Below, one piece after another: positions 1 to 8,258 of a DNA stretch of 10,414 nucleotides. Made by a program: the position numbers and the translations under genes. Origin of the DNA: Chitinophagaceae bacterium (GTDB taxonomy: Bacteria; Bacteroidota; Bacteroidia; Chitinophagales; Chitinophagaceae); contig PMUF01000649.1 in NCBI GenBank assembly GCA_003167015.1, positions 1-10,414 on the forward strand, read 5' to 3'. The notes under the pieces are model-generated. The model did no database searches and had not been told where the DNA came from. It saw only the letters and a list, made by a program, of their open reading frames with translations. Every line of letters begins with the position of its first letter. Positions within the stretch are counted from its first letter, which is position 1.

Positions 1-1
1 G

Positions 2-193
2 GAAGGAGGATCAGGCAAGATCAGCCATCTTCCGGATGTCCCGCTGGTCCATGGCTATAACAAGGTGGATATCGATCTGACCGAACTGGGTCTGGAAGCC
101 GGCAAGCACTATATGCTGAAGGTATATCCCTTTAATGAGCCGCCCATAGTGATCAGGTTTGTCTACCAGGAAAACAATGCCGTCAACCCATGA
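2..193 (+). CDS. C-terminal end of an unrecognised protein (5' truncated by window edge)
   Basis: Reading from base 2 gives 63 uninterrupted codons ending in TGA at 191-193; the start lies upstream of the window. The visible tail contains VDIDLTELGLEAG, then HYMLKVYPF and IVIRFVYQE, an alternation of hydrophobic and polar residues that suggests closing strands of a beta-sandwich domain. No family is recognised. The stop overlaps the start of the next gene as ATGA, so the two are probably translationally coupled and belong to the same operon. Its codon style matches the genes that follow. Because only the tail is visible, its role, localisation and total length cannot be stated. It is probably another component of the same envelope or surface locus, which is inferred from position only. 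Confidence 0.7.
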   Translation, partial: EGGSGKISHLPDVPLVHGYNKVDIDLTELGLEAGKHYMLKVYPFNEPPIVIRFVYQENNAVNP

Positions 194-675
194 ATAAGCG
201 AATGATCCTTTGGAGTTCCGTGACCCTGATGCTGGCGATGACTGCGTGCCGGCCCAGGCCGATGGCTGCTCTTGCCGAGCCAAGGCACCTGATCCTTATC
301 CATCAACCGAAGCAGGACCTATACCTGGACCGGCTCGATAACCGCGCCGTGCTGCAACACGCGGACACGACGGGTCAGACGACCTTTTGCTCTTTCCTGG
401 TGGGGTGGCGGGATAGTCTCAAGGTCACCGACGCCAAACGTGTAATGGAAAAGGAGAAGTATATCCAGTACAGCATGCAACGGGACTGGTCGGCAATCAT
501 TGCGGGTGACACCTTAAGGCCAGTGTTCCTGCAGGAAAAGCCGTACCTGGATGGCGAGCTGAGGGAGATGGCACTGGTATTTGAAATTCCCGGAAACTAC
601 CATGCGGATACGCTGGTTTACCGCGACACCTATGGCACCTGGGGGACACAGGTTTTTGTATTGACTGAAAAATAA
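190..675 (+). CDS. Predicted lipoprotein of unknown function, 161 aa
   Basis: The N-terminus is a type II signal peptide: positive charge (MNKR), a hydrophobic stretch, then a lipobox-like LAMTAC with the candidate lipidated cysteine at residue 20. Met at -3 is less usual than Leu. The ATG at 190 is preferred over the one at 202 because it keeps the Lys-Arg before the hydrophobic core. The mature part (about 140 residues) has no domain I recognise. It is rich in beta-type alternation, with a conserved-looking end, DTLVYRDTYGTWGTQVFVL. The start overlaps the upstream stop by 4 nt (ATGA), and the giant gene starts 8 nt after its TAA. It is therefore probably made together with that giant protein and anchored in an envelope membrane. 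A partner, anchor or chaperone role is inference from context. Confidence 0.8.
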   Translation: MNKRMILWSSVTLMLAMTACRPRPMAALAEPRHLILIHQPKQDLYLDRLDNRAVLQHADTTGQTTFCSFLVGWRDSLKVTDAKRVMEKEKYIQYSMQRDWSAIIAGDTLRPVFLQEKPYLDGELREMALVFEIPGNYHADTLVYRDTYGTWGTQVFVLTEK

Positions 676-683
676 CTATACGC

Positions 684-3600
684 ATGATCATGACCGGAAG
701 AAACAGAAAGAAAACAATCGCCGCCTTTTTCCTAACCCTGCTTTTGGCGCAGAACTTTTATCCGGCGGCGGCCTATGCCCTGACTTCGGGGCCTTCACAG
801 CCGGAGATGCAGAAATTTTCGGCCGCGGGCGCCGGCGATATGGTCGACCTGTTCAGCGGGGATTTCAAATACGACATCCCTTTGATGGACGTGGGCGGGT
901 ATCCCCTGAACCTGACCTATCACAGCGGTGCAGAGATAGAAGATGAGGCATCGTGGGTAGGTGTGGGCTGGACCCTGAACCCGGGCAGCGTCAACCGGAC
1001 CATGCGGGGTTTGCCGGATGATTTTACCGGGGATAACACGGATGGGACGCAGGATGTCATCCAGACCATCCAGCACCAAAAGAATTATACAAAGATCGGC
1101 GGGCGGGTTACCGTCAAAGGTACCGTGTTCGGCTGGACCTTTGGAGAACCCAGTCTTTATCTTGGCGTTTATAAGGACAACTATTGGGGGATAGGCGCCG
1201 AACTGGGCGCCAGCCTGAACTTCGACGTCGACCAGACCAACTGCACCACCCTGACGGCAGGGCTGAAGCTCAGTACCGACAGCAAGAATGGCGTGACCGT
1301 GACCCCCAGCTTCGGGTTGACAGCTTCGTATGAAGACAACACGGAGGTCAACAACCTGTCGCTGTCCGGCAGTTTTAAATACAACACGCGCGAAGGGCTC
1401 AAAAGTATTAACCTCGACCAATCGTTCGGCGGTAAGCCGGCCAATTGCAGCGGCAATGCCTCCAGCCTGGGCTTCGCCTCCTTTACAAAAGATTTTGCGC
1501 ATACCTATACGCCCAGCTTTTCTTACAATACGCAGAACAGCAGCACGACCTTTTCCTTCGATGCGGGCCCTACGGCAGGGGTTTATGGAGGCATTGGCGG
1601 TACGGGTTATGTGACCACTCAAACGAATGTGGAACCGCATTCCACCGTGCCGGCCTACGGCTATCTTAACTATGCCAATGGCCGGAACAACCCTGCCGCC
1701 CTGCTGGACTTCAACCGCGAAAAGGATGGGCCGTATATCACCGGCGCCCCGGCTATTCCCGTGCCTGTTGCAACGGAAGACTATTTTGAAGCGACAAGCC
1801 AGGCGGGAGCGCAGGAGTTCCGCCCTTACTATAATGGGGACTATATCGTCTATGACCGGCCTTTCACCAATAAGAACAGTTCATTCGATGCAGGGGTGAC
1901 GATTGGCTTTGGCGACATCTTCCAGGCCGGCGGCCAGCTGAGTCTCACCAGCGGACAGGGGATGACGCATGTATGGCCGGGACCGGACGCGGGCGGCAAT
2001 AACCAGTTCATAACTTATGTAACGCCCCAGCCTCCGCCCTCGCCTGCTCCCTATTACGAGACTGTATTCTTCAAGCAAGCCGGGGAAAAAACGGCGACAG
2101 ACATGACCTATTACGGTGAGATAGGGACCAACAATACCGAACAGGTGGGGCTCTCCGGCGCTGCCGGTACCTACCCCATCCTTACGACTTCGGGCGCTGT
2201 TAACACTATTGGCATGTGGCCGCCTTTCTTTGGCAATGGCGCGATACAGTCGTATGCCCGGCGGATAAAGACCTCTACGTTCAGCTATCTAACGGCGCAG
2301 CAGGCGTCACTATATGGGCTGGATAAGAAGATCAACGGTCAGCCCCGGGTGGATCAGACAGTGCACAAACCCCATCACATCTCCGAGATAACGGTGACGG
2401 ATAAGGACGGCAAACGCATGGTATATGGATTACCTGTCTATAGCACCGACCATGAGGAAGTCTCGATGAGCGTGGCCGGTAAAACACCCGGCACCATCAC
2501 CTTTGACACCGCCCGGCAGACGGGTTTGATCCCCTACAATGCGGGGGCCGACAATAGCGAGAGCAACAACCAGGGGCGGCACAATCTTTACAACCGGAAG
2601 ATTATCCCACCCTATGCCACCTCCTATCTGCTGACCGGTATTCTATCTCCCGATTATGTGGACCTCACCGGAAACGGCATTACCGATGACGACCCGGGCA
2701 CGGCCGTCAAGTTCCAATATACCAAATCGGTACCGTACACCTGGCGGGCGCCTTATGAGCACGATACGGCCAATTACAATGAAGGTTATCTCAGCGATCA
2801 AAGCGATGATAAGGGAAGCTATGTTTTCGGGACCAGGGAGAACTGGTATCTCGATACCATCCGAAGCAAGGCCCTCGTCGCTGTATTTTATACCAGCGCC
2901 CGACAGGACGGCCTGGGTGTGATCGATGAGAACGGCGGCAGGAACTCGTCGGACACGCTGCAGGAGCTGGACAGCATCCGGCTCTTTTCCTCCGCCGACC
3001 TTCTTAAGAACCCCACCGGCGCTATCCCCATCAAGGTGGCACATTTCCAGTATGACTATTCGCTGGTGCCGGTGGTCCCGAACAACTCGGGAAAGTTCGT
3101 TCCCGACCCCGCTAACGCGACCAATAACCTGAATGCCTTAACAGGCAAGCTGACCCTGAAGAAGGTTTGGTTCACCTTCGGTATCAGCAGCAGGGGGCAG
3201 ACCAACCCATATATTTTTTCGTACGATATGCGGCCGATCAGCAGTATCCCGGGGGTGAATGAGCACCAGAACCCTAATAGCCAGGAGGCAAACGACCAGT
3301 ACACGCAACGCCAGACCGACCGGTGGGGAACCTACCGGCAAAACTATTTGACGACGCCTACCCATGTCTTTAACAATTCCGAGTTCCCCTATTCCAGCCA
3401 GGTTACCGATTACGGCACCTATGATGAACAGCTGCTGGCGGACAGGCTGGCTTCCAAATGGCAGCTGGACAGCATTACTACGCCCACCGGCGGGATCATC
3501 TCCGTTCAATACGAATCCGATGACTACTCGTATGTCCAGGACCAGAAGGCCATGATCATGTGCCCCCTGGCAGGCGTGGGTGCGGCGGGCAGCAATACGG

Positions 3601-6600
3601 GTCTGATCAGCACGAACATGCTGTATGTCACGGTACCGGTTGCACCGGCCTCGCCCGCCGATTTTGTCAGCACGTATCTGAGCGGGCCAAACGGGCAGAA
3701 TCTGGACAATATATTCTATAAGATGTCTACGAATATCGACAATAAGGGTCATTATGAATATGTCTATGGTTACGCGGAGATCGACTATAGCAAATCTTTC
3801 GTGCAGGGATCCGACCCGCACATGTATGGCATACCGTTGAAGACGGTCAGCGGCTACAACCCGGTGTCCGTCCAGGCCTGGCAGCTGTTGCAGACTGACC
3901 TGCCGCAATTCGCCTATGCCAACTATGATAATTCCAATGTCGACAACCTGGCGGGCAGCGTGGTGGCGGCGGTAAAATCTATCATACAGGCTTTTGTCAA
4001 TCTGCGGGAGCTGGCCGAGTCCTTCGATGAGATGGCTGCCGGCAGTCATTATGCCAACACGGTGGATCTCAGTCACAGCGTGATCCGCCTGAACTACCCG
4101 GTTGGCAAAACAAACGGCATAACCTCCGCAGCCCGGCCGACCTATGGGAAACTGGGCGGGGGCAGCCGCGTCCACAGTGTGGAACTAAGTGATAACTGGA
4201 ATAGCATGGCATCGCCGGGCACGTCGATATCCTATGGGATCCGGTATGACTATACGATGACGGACGACAACGGTCACCTGATCTCTTCCGGCGTCGCATC
4301 TTATGAGCCGGAGATCGGAAACGAAGAAAACCCTTTCCATCAACCCATGGATTATACTGAAAAGGTGGAGTGGGGATTAGATCGCTATCACTTTATGGAA
4401 AAGCCTTTTGGCGAATCCTATTTTCCAGCGCCTTCCGTAGGCTATAGCCAGGTGAAGGCGACGTCTTATGGCGCCGATTACAGCAACCAGCAGCAGCCGG
4501 TGATCCGGATGAATACCGGCTATACCCTTAGCCAGTTCTATACGGCGCGGGATTTCCCGACGCAGGTAGACTATCTGCCGCTGCAGGAGCTTAATTACGA
4601 GAACGACCTGACCCTGCTGTTGTTTGCGGCTCAATATACCAACCGGGTGACTACCTCCCAGGGCTTCAAGGTGATCACAAACGATATGCACGGCAAACAG
4701 AAATCGATACAGACCGTTGACAACAATGGCAACCTGATCACTTCAACACAATATTTCTACAATGTCAACGATCAGAATGCGCAGGAAAAGACCTTGAACA
4801 ACACCGTACTGGCGCTGGATGCCTACAATGAGATAGTCCCATCCGGGATTTTGATCGGTACGGATGCCGAACTGGTGACGGACATGCGGGAAAGCTCCAG
4901 CACCGATCAGGGTACCAGTGTCGGAGTTTATCCCGGCGGGATGTGGGCCTTTATACCTATTCCTTATGTGGGTTTCAACTATAACGCCTCCTCCAGCCTT
5001 CGGACCTACAATTCCGCTTCGACGATCAAGGTCATCCATCAGTACGGCCTCCTGCAGGAGGTGAGGACCACCCAAAACGGGTCGACCCTTACCGCCGACA
5101 ACCTGCTTTGGGATGCACAGACGGGAGAAGTATTGCTGACCCGTAACCAGAATGAATTCAACGATTATACTTATACCCTGAACTATCCCGCCCATAGGGC
5201 TTATGATGGGATGGGCAGTGCGTATGAAAATCTCGGCGGTATCTTTTCCGGCTTCCAGACCGATGCGGGCGGAACCCTCGCCGGCACCCCGTACGATCCG
5301 GCCCTGTACAATACCTATCTGTCGCCGGGAGACGAGCTGGTGGACATCGACCCCAACACTTATTCCCATGGCTGGCTAATGCAATCGGCCAACGGTACGT
5401 TTCATTTTATCGATTCGACCGGAAATTTTATCGCGAACGCCAATGGAACATACATGGTGGTGCGGTCCGGAAGGCGGAATATGCTCAACGCCAGCGCCGG
5501 TTCGGTGGTGATGATGAATAACCCGCTGGTGGCGGGTGGCGCCGGCTATATCCTGCAGGACAATGTGAATCAAAATATCCTGGACGCGAAGGCCGTGGCG
5601 TACAAGGATGAGTGGGGCGCGCCGGTGCCGAATTTTCTGACGGCGTCTTCTCATCAGTCATATACCCTTCCGCCATTTTTTCAGCCCGGTATTCCCGACT
5701 ACAATGTAACGAACTCGGGTTCACCCCCAACATCCGATTGCAGTGGGTATACGTTCCAGGCCTCTGTAGCCCGCGGAGGACTCCTATCCAACGCACAACC
5801 ACTATCTACCGCACAACCTCTATCCATCGTACAACCCCTTTCCACTGTTACACGTGGTTTTATAGACTATGGGGCCGACCCCTATGGTAATGCTCAGCCG
5901 CCCGCCGGCAGCGTCCTTAATTCTGTCACATTAACCCTTACGTCGCCCACCGGCACGACAAACAATCCCACAGGACTGAGTGCGGCCTATATCGAAAGAG
6001 TAACACAGGAAATAAGTTGCGGGGGGGTGACAGCATGGCCACAACCACAGGTCACTACATCGAACTGGGTGGCGGTGCCCGCTATGTCGACCACCAATGC
6101 GGCAGGCAATCAGACCTTTGTCATGGATATTACGGCCATGTATAACGAATGGGCCAATATGGCTCAGAAAGACGATCCGGATTTTGCAGTTGCTATTGTC
6201 CTGGCCGACGAGACGACCCAATTAAGCCGCGGGTTGGTTTTTGAAGGTCCCTTTTACAGCGACGGCCCTACTTTGACATTTAATTACGGCATACCTGGTC
6301 AATGCACCAACCCTGTGAACCAGGTCTTCAACCCCTACTATGCAGGGGTCAAGGGCAACTGGCGGCCCCAGTACAACTACGCATACCTGTCCGACAGGAT
6401 GCAGACGCCGGGCGATCCCAGCCAGATTGGCGGCACGAATATCCGGACCTCGGGTTATTACAGCAGCTATACGCCCTTCTGGCTATACAACTTCAACAAT
6501 AGCACCGACAGTTGGGTGCTGACACCCATTGCGCCGGTACCCGGCTCGCCGGGCGTCGTGGCCGATCCAAGGTGGGTATGGAGCACGCAGAGCGTCTACT

Positions 6601-7457
6601 ATGATCAGAAAGGCAATGAGATCGAGAGCACTGATGCGCTGAATCGCTACAGCGCGGTGCTCTTTGGTTACGACCAGTCGCTGCCGACGGGAGTGGCGGC
6701 CAATGCCCGGCGTAATGAGATCGCCTTTGAAGGGTTTGAAGACTATTATTTCAACCTGCTCAATACAGCGACCATCCCCTGCCCATTGACAAACCGCCAG
6801 CTGAACATGGGTTTTACGCTCCAGGGAGATCAATATTGCAACAGCGGCGGTTGTATCGCGAACAGCCCGGCAGCACCTACTCATACCGGCAATTATAGTT
6901 ACAACCTCACCGGCACGTTGAACCTTGCCGCGCCTGCGGGCAGCGCTACGCCGCCTTCACAATTCCTGGGCTTCGACGCCGCGGGCCATGGGATCCTGCT
7001 GGCCAACGAGCAGGCCGCGGGATTTGCGCCCATCCCCGGCAAACAGTACCTGCTGAGCCTTTGGGTGTATGACGGCGACTCTGCCTCCAATCTCATCAAC
7101 GGGCTGCAAGTCAATATCAACGGAAATAACATCGATCTGAGCGCCAAAACGGTGCCGGTCGTAGAGAACTGGAAGCAACTGAACATCACCTTCACGGCGG
7201 GTCCCAGCTTTAACCTGCAGCTCAACGGCAGCGGGAACATCTACATCGACGACCTCCGGTTGCTGCCCTTCAACGGCGAGATGAAGAACTTCGTCTACGA
7301 CGACCAGAGCCTGCGGCTGATGGGCCAGCTGGACGAGAACAACTTCGGCGTCTTATACGAATACGATGAAGAAGGGACGCCTATCCGGACCAAAAAGGAG
7401 ACGGAGCGCGGAATAATGACCGTAAATGAGAACCGGCAATCCCTGGTACCACATTGA
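684..7457 (+). CDS. Giant exported SpvB/Rhs-like cell-surface protein, 2257 aa
   Basis: Residues 1-32 form a Sec signal peptide (RNRKK, hydrophobic core, probable cleavage after AYA). Residues about 34-112 contain the segments SGDFKYDIPLMDVGGYPL, YHSGAEIEDEASWVGVGW and NPGSVNRTMRGLPDDF, which I recognise as the start of Bacteroidota SpvB/Rhs-like surface proteins. Residues about 170-340 are Gly/Ser/Thr-rich with many amphipathic strands. Residues 657-670 (DYVDLTGNGITDDD) look like an Asp-rich calcium-binding loop. Around 1333-1360 and 2202-2245 there are degenerate YD-type repeats, including LYEYDEEGTPIRTKKETERG near the end. Residues about 1592-1613 carry RSGRRNMLNASAGSV, typical of the family. 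Residues about 1690-1871 resemble a DNRLRE domain, and about 2010-2200 a jelly-roll carbohydrate-binding-like domain. The C-terminus shows no type IX secretion sorting domain and no toxin domain. The start MIM allows ATG at 684 or 690; neither has a Shine-Dalgarno sequence. It is probably a shell or adhesin part of a surface Rhs system. Family placement is fairly firm; the biological role is unknown. Confidence 0.85.
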   Translation: MIMTGRNRKKTIAAFFLTLLLAQNFYPAAAYALTSGPSQPEMQKFSAAGAGDMVDLFSGDFKYDIPLMDVGGYPLNLTYHSGAEIEDEASWVGVGWTLNPGSVNRTMRGLPDDFTGDNTDGTQDVIQTIQHQKNYTKIGGRVTVKGTVFGWTFGEPSLYLGVYKDNYWGIGAELGASLNFDVDQTNCTTLTAGLKLSTDSKNGVTVTPSFGLTASYEDNTEVNNLSLSGSFKYNTREGLKSINLDQSFGGKPANCSGNASSLGFASFTKDFAHTYTPSFSYNTQNSSTTFSFDAGPTAGVYGGIGGTGYVTTQTNVEPHSTVPAYGYLNYANGRNNPAALLDFNREKDGPYITGAPAIPVPVATEDYFEATSQAGAQEFRPYYNGDYIVYDRPFTNKNSSFDAGVTIGFGDIFQAGGQLSLTSGQGMTHVWPGPDAGGNNQFITYVTPQPPPSPAPYYETVFFKQAGEKTATDMTYYGEIGTNNTEQVGLSGAAGTYPILTTSGAVNTIGMWPPFFGNGAIQSYARRIKTSTFSYLTAQQASLYGLDKKINGQPRVDQTVHKPHHISEITVTDKDGKRMVYGLPVYSTDHEEVSMSVAGKTPGTITFDTARQTGLIPYNAGADNSESNNQGRHNLYNRKIIPPYATSYLLTGILSPDYVDLTGNGITDDDPGTAVKFQYTKSVPYTWRAPYEHDTANYNEGYLSDQSDDKGSYVFGTRENWYLDTIRSKALVAVFYTSARQDGLGVIDENGGRNSSDTLQELDSIRLFSSADLLKNPTGAIPIKVAHFQYDYSLVPVVPNNSGKFVPDPANATNNLNALTGKLTLKKVWFTFGISSRGQTNPYIFSYDMRPISSIPGVNEHQNPNSQEANDQYTQRQTDRWGTYRQNYLTTPTHVFNNSEFPYSSQVTDYGTYDEQLLADRLASKWQLDSITTPTGGIISVQYESDDYSYVQDQKAMIMCPLAGVGAAGSNTGLISTNMLYVTVPVAPASPADFVSTYLSGPNGQNLDNIFYKMSTNIDNKGHYEYVYGYAEIDYSKSFVQGSDPHMYGIPLKTVSGYNPVSVQAWQLLQTDLPQFAYANYDNSNVDNLAGSVVAAVKSIIQAFVNLRELAESFDEMAAGSHYANTVDLSHSVIRLNYPVGKTNGITSAARPTYGKLGGGSRVHSVELSDNWNSMASPGTSISYGIRYDYTMTDDNGHLISSGVASYEPEIGNEENPFHQPMDYTEKVEWGLDRYHFMEKPFGESYFPAPSVGYSQVKATSYGADYSNQQQPVIRMNTGYTLSQFYTARDFPTQVDYLPLQELNYENDLTLLLFAAQYTNRVTTSQGFKVITNDMHGKQKSIQTVDNNGNLITSTQYFYNVNDQNAQEKTLNNTVLALDAYNEIVPSGILIGTDAELVTDMRESSSTDQGTSVGVYPGGMWAFIPIPYVGFNYNASSSLRTYNSASTIKVIHQYGLLQEVRTTQNGSTLTADNLLWDAQTGEVLLTRNQNEFNDYTYTLNYPAHRAYDGMGSAYENLGGIFSGFQTDAGGTLAGTPYDPALYNTYLSPGDELVDIDPNTYSHGWLMQSANGTFHFIDSTGNFIANANGTYMVVRSGRRNMLNASAGSVVMMNNPLVAGGAGYILQDNVNQNILDAKAVAYKDEWGAPVPNFLTASSHQSYTLPPFFQPGIPDYNVTNSGSPPTSDCSGYTFQASVARGGLLSNAQPLSTAQPLSIVQPLSTVTRGFIDYGADPYGNAQPPAGSVLNSVTLTLTSPTGTTNNPTGLSAAYIERVTQEISCGGVTAWPQPQVTTSNWVAVPAMSTTNAAGNQTFVMDITAMYNEWANMAQKDDPDFAVAIVLADETTQLSRGLVFEGPFYSDGPTLTFNYGIPGQCTNPVNQVFNPYYAGVKGNWRPQYNYAYLSDRMQTPGDPSQIGGTNIRTSGYYSSYTPFWLYNFNNSTDSWVLTPIAPVPGSPGVVADPRWVWSTQSVYYDQKGNEIESTDALNRYSAVLFGYDQSLPTGVAANARRNEIAFEGFEDYYFNLLNTATIPCPLTNRQLNMGFTLQGDQYCNSGGCIANSPAAPTHTGNYSYNLTGTLNLAAPAGSATPPSQFLGFDAAGHGILLANEQAAGFAPIPGKQYLLSLWVYDGDSASNLINGLQVNINGNNIDLSAKTVPVVENWKQLNITFTAGPSFNLQLNGSGNIYIDDLRLLPFNGEMKNFVYDDQSLRLMGQLDENNFGVLYEYDEEGTPIRTKKETERGIMTVNENRQSLVPH
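5754..6297 (+). other. DNRLRE-like domain within the giant protein (about residues 1690-1871)
   Basis: The encoded segment has the order seen in DNRLRE (CBM96-type) domains: a beginning with GFIDYG, a strand SVLNSVTLTLTSP, a W-containing middle (TSNWVAVP), then the hallmark MDITAMYNEWAN, a hydrophobic strand FAVAIVLADE, and the end FYSDGPTLTFNYG. Such domains are extracellular beta-sandwiches linked to polysaccharide binding or surface adhesion. The assignment rests on pattern recall, not a search. Codon choice here differs from the flanks: CTA, TTA, ACA, ATA, AGA and CAA codons are clustered. This suggests the domain was acquired separately or evolves under different constraints. Confidence 0.55.
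5784..5855 (+). repeat. Imperfect 18-bp tandem repeat, about 3.5 copies, coding for a hexapeptide
   Basis: Units begin at 5784, 5802, 5820 and 5838. The first three read CTATCCAACGCACAACCA, CTATCTACCGCACAACCT and CTATCCATCGTACAACCC, so 15 of 18 bases match between units 1 and 2, and 14 of 18 between units 2 and 3. The fourth is decayed (about 10 of 18). They encode LSNAQP, LSTAQP, LSIVQP and LSTVTR at residues 1701-1724. Because the unit is a multiple of three, copy-number change would keep the frame. The repeat sits near the N-terminal edge of the DNRLRE-like domain. Confidence 0.85.
6712..7280 (+). other. Jelly-roll carbohydrate-binding-like domain (about residues 2010-2200)
   Basis: The segment starts with EIAFEGFEDYYF and continues with THTGNYSYNL, QYLLSLWVYDG, VENWKQLNITFTAG and the closing strand GSGNIYIDDLRLLP. 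That order (opening EGFE, 'THTGNYS', 'Y.LSLWV', 'W..LNITF', 'IYIDDLRL') is the usual pattern of CBM4/9- or galactose-binding-like beta-sandwich modules found inside Bacteroidota Rhs-type surface proteins. It is followed directly by the YD-type C-terminal end. A binding function for glycans is inferred from the fold pattern; the ligand cannot be read from sequence. Confidence 0.55.
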
Positions 7458-7484
7458 AATCCTGAAAACCCCAAGAGCAAAAAT

Positions 7485-8255
7485 ATGACCTCAAAAAATT
7501 TTCTCTTCTCCGCCTTATTGCTGGTGCTTGCCGGTTTTGTCGCCGCCGGCGCAGATGGTTATTGGTGGCGGACGCCCATGCCGGCAGCTGCCAGTGCCAG
7601 CGACCTGCCCGACCCCGCCGCGGAATACGGCCGGTTACGGCAACGCTACCAGACCGTAGATTCTGCCATGGATGTCTCCGGGATGATCCGGATCTATGAT
7701 GGTGAGCACAACGGTAAACTCAAGGAGATCCAACCCTTTCGTTCGGTCCGTAGTAGCAGGCAATACTATTGGCAAATAGGCTATCTCCGCAACTGGTATG
7801 ATGGAAGTATTCTCCTGGTGGTCGATACGATGCATCGACGGATGACTGTTTCGCGACCGGTGTCGGACAACTTACAGAGCACCGGTCCCTATAAAATGCC
7901 GGCAGATCTGTTATTCAGCGATACCGCCCGTTTCCGGCTGAGCGGCACGGTGGAACAGGAGCAGGGGCAGCGGACCCTGACCTTACACAGCGATTACAAC
8001 CCGGAGATCAGGGTCTGCCGGGTGTATTATGACACCGCCACCTACCGGCTGCACCGGACGGAGATCGAATGGTGGAAGGACCTTTCCGGACGGGATACTG
8101 CCGCCGGCAAGGTCTGGCTGGCAAAAGTAGAGTATACCTATTGCCCGCCCAGGATCGATATCTGCAAAGAGATGCGAACCTTTATCACTGTGGGGGCGAA
8201 TGGGGTAACCCCCACCCTACCCTATGCCAATTTCGACATAAAAGTGAATTTCTAA
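7485..8255 (+). CDS. Exported protein of unknown function, possibly LolA-like fold, 256 aa
   Basis: The N-terminus (MTSKNFLFSALLLVLAGFVAAG) is a Sec-type signal peptide or membrane anchor; there is no cysteine for lipidation near the likely cleavage site. The mature part has strand patterns such as DVSGMIRIYDG (about residues 62-72), QYYWQIGYLRNWYDGSILLV and VDTMHRRMTVSRPV (about 87-125), ARFRLSGTVEQEQGQRTLTL, and VYYDTATYRLHRTEIEW. This succession of curved-sheet strands with a 'Y.DG..L..VD...R..TV' core resembles LolA/LolB-type lipid or lipoprotein carriers, but the match is by eye and weak. Three cysteines occur at about residues 178, 220 and 227. The gene starts 27 nt after the giant gene and ends 3 nt before the second Rhs gene, so it lies between the two and is probably co-translated. 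A periplasmic chaperone or partner for one of the giants is a reasonable guess. Confidence 0.75.
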   Translation: MTSKNFLFSALLLVLAGFVAAGADGYWWRTPMPAAASASDLPDPAAEYGRLRQRYQTVDSAMDVSGMIRIYDGEHNGKLKEIQPFRSVRSSRQYYWQIGYLRNWYDGSILLVVDTMHRRMTVSRPVSDNLQSTGPYKMPADLLFSDTARFRLSGTVEQEQGQRTLTLHSDYNPEIRVCRVYYDTATYRLHRTEIEWWKDLSGRDTAAGKVWLAKVEYTYCPPRIDICKEMRTFITVGANGVTPTLPYANFDIKVNF

Positions 8256-8258
8256 CGT

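Noticed and set aside
3138..4175. 345-codon open frame on the minus strand
   Set aside because: Same codon-aligned register opposite the giant gene, with His/Arg/Ile/Val-rich sequence typical of antisense shadows. The long minus frames at 795-1640, 4377-4691, 4743-5369 and 8445-9098 are rejected for the same reason.
5612..5890. 92-codon + strand frame and its minus counterpart (5485-5802) with a repeated RTT-type peptide
   Set aside because: The repeated peptide is just the 18-bp repeat read in the wrong frame; both lie inside the giant gene.
7458..7484. Possible promoter or terminator in the largest intergenic gap
   Set aside because: Only 27 bases, with no Bacteroidota-type -7/-33 elements, no hairpin and no T-run; more likely an ordinary intra-operon spacer.
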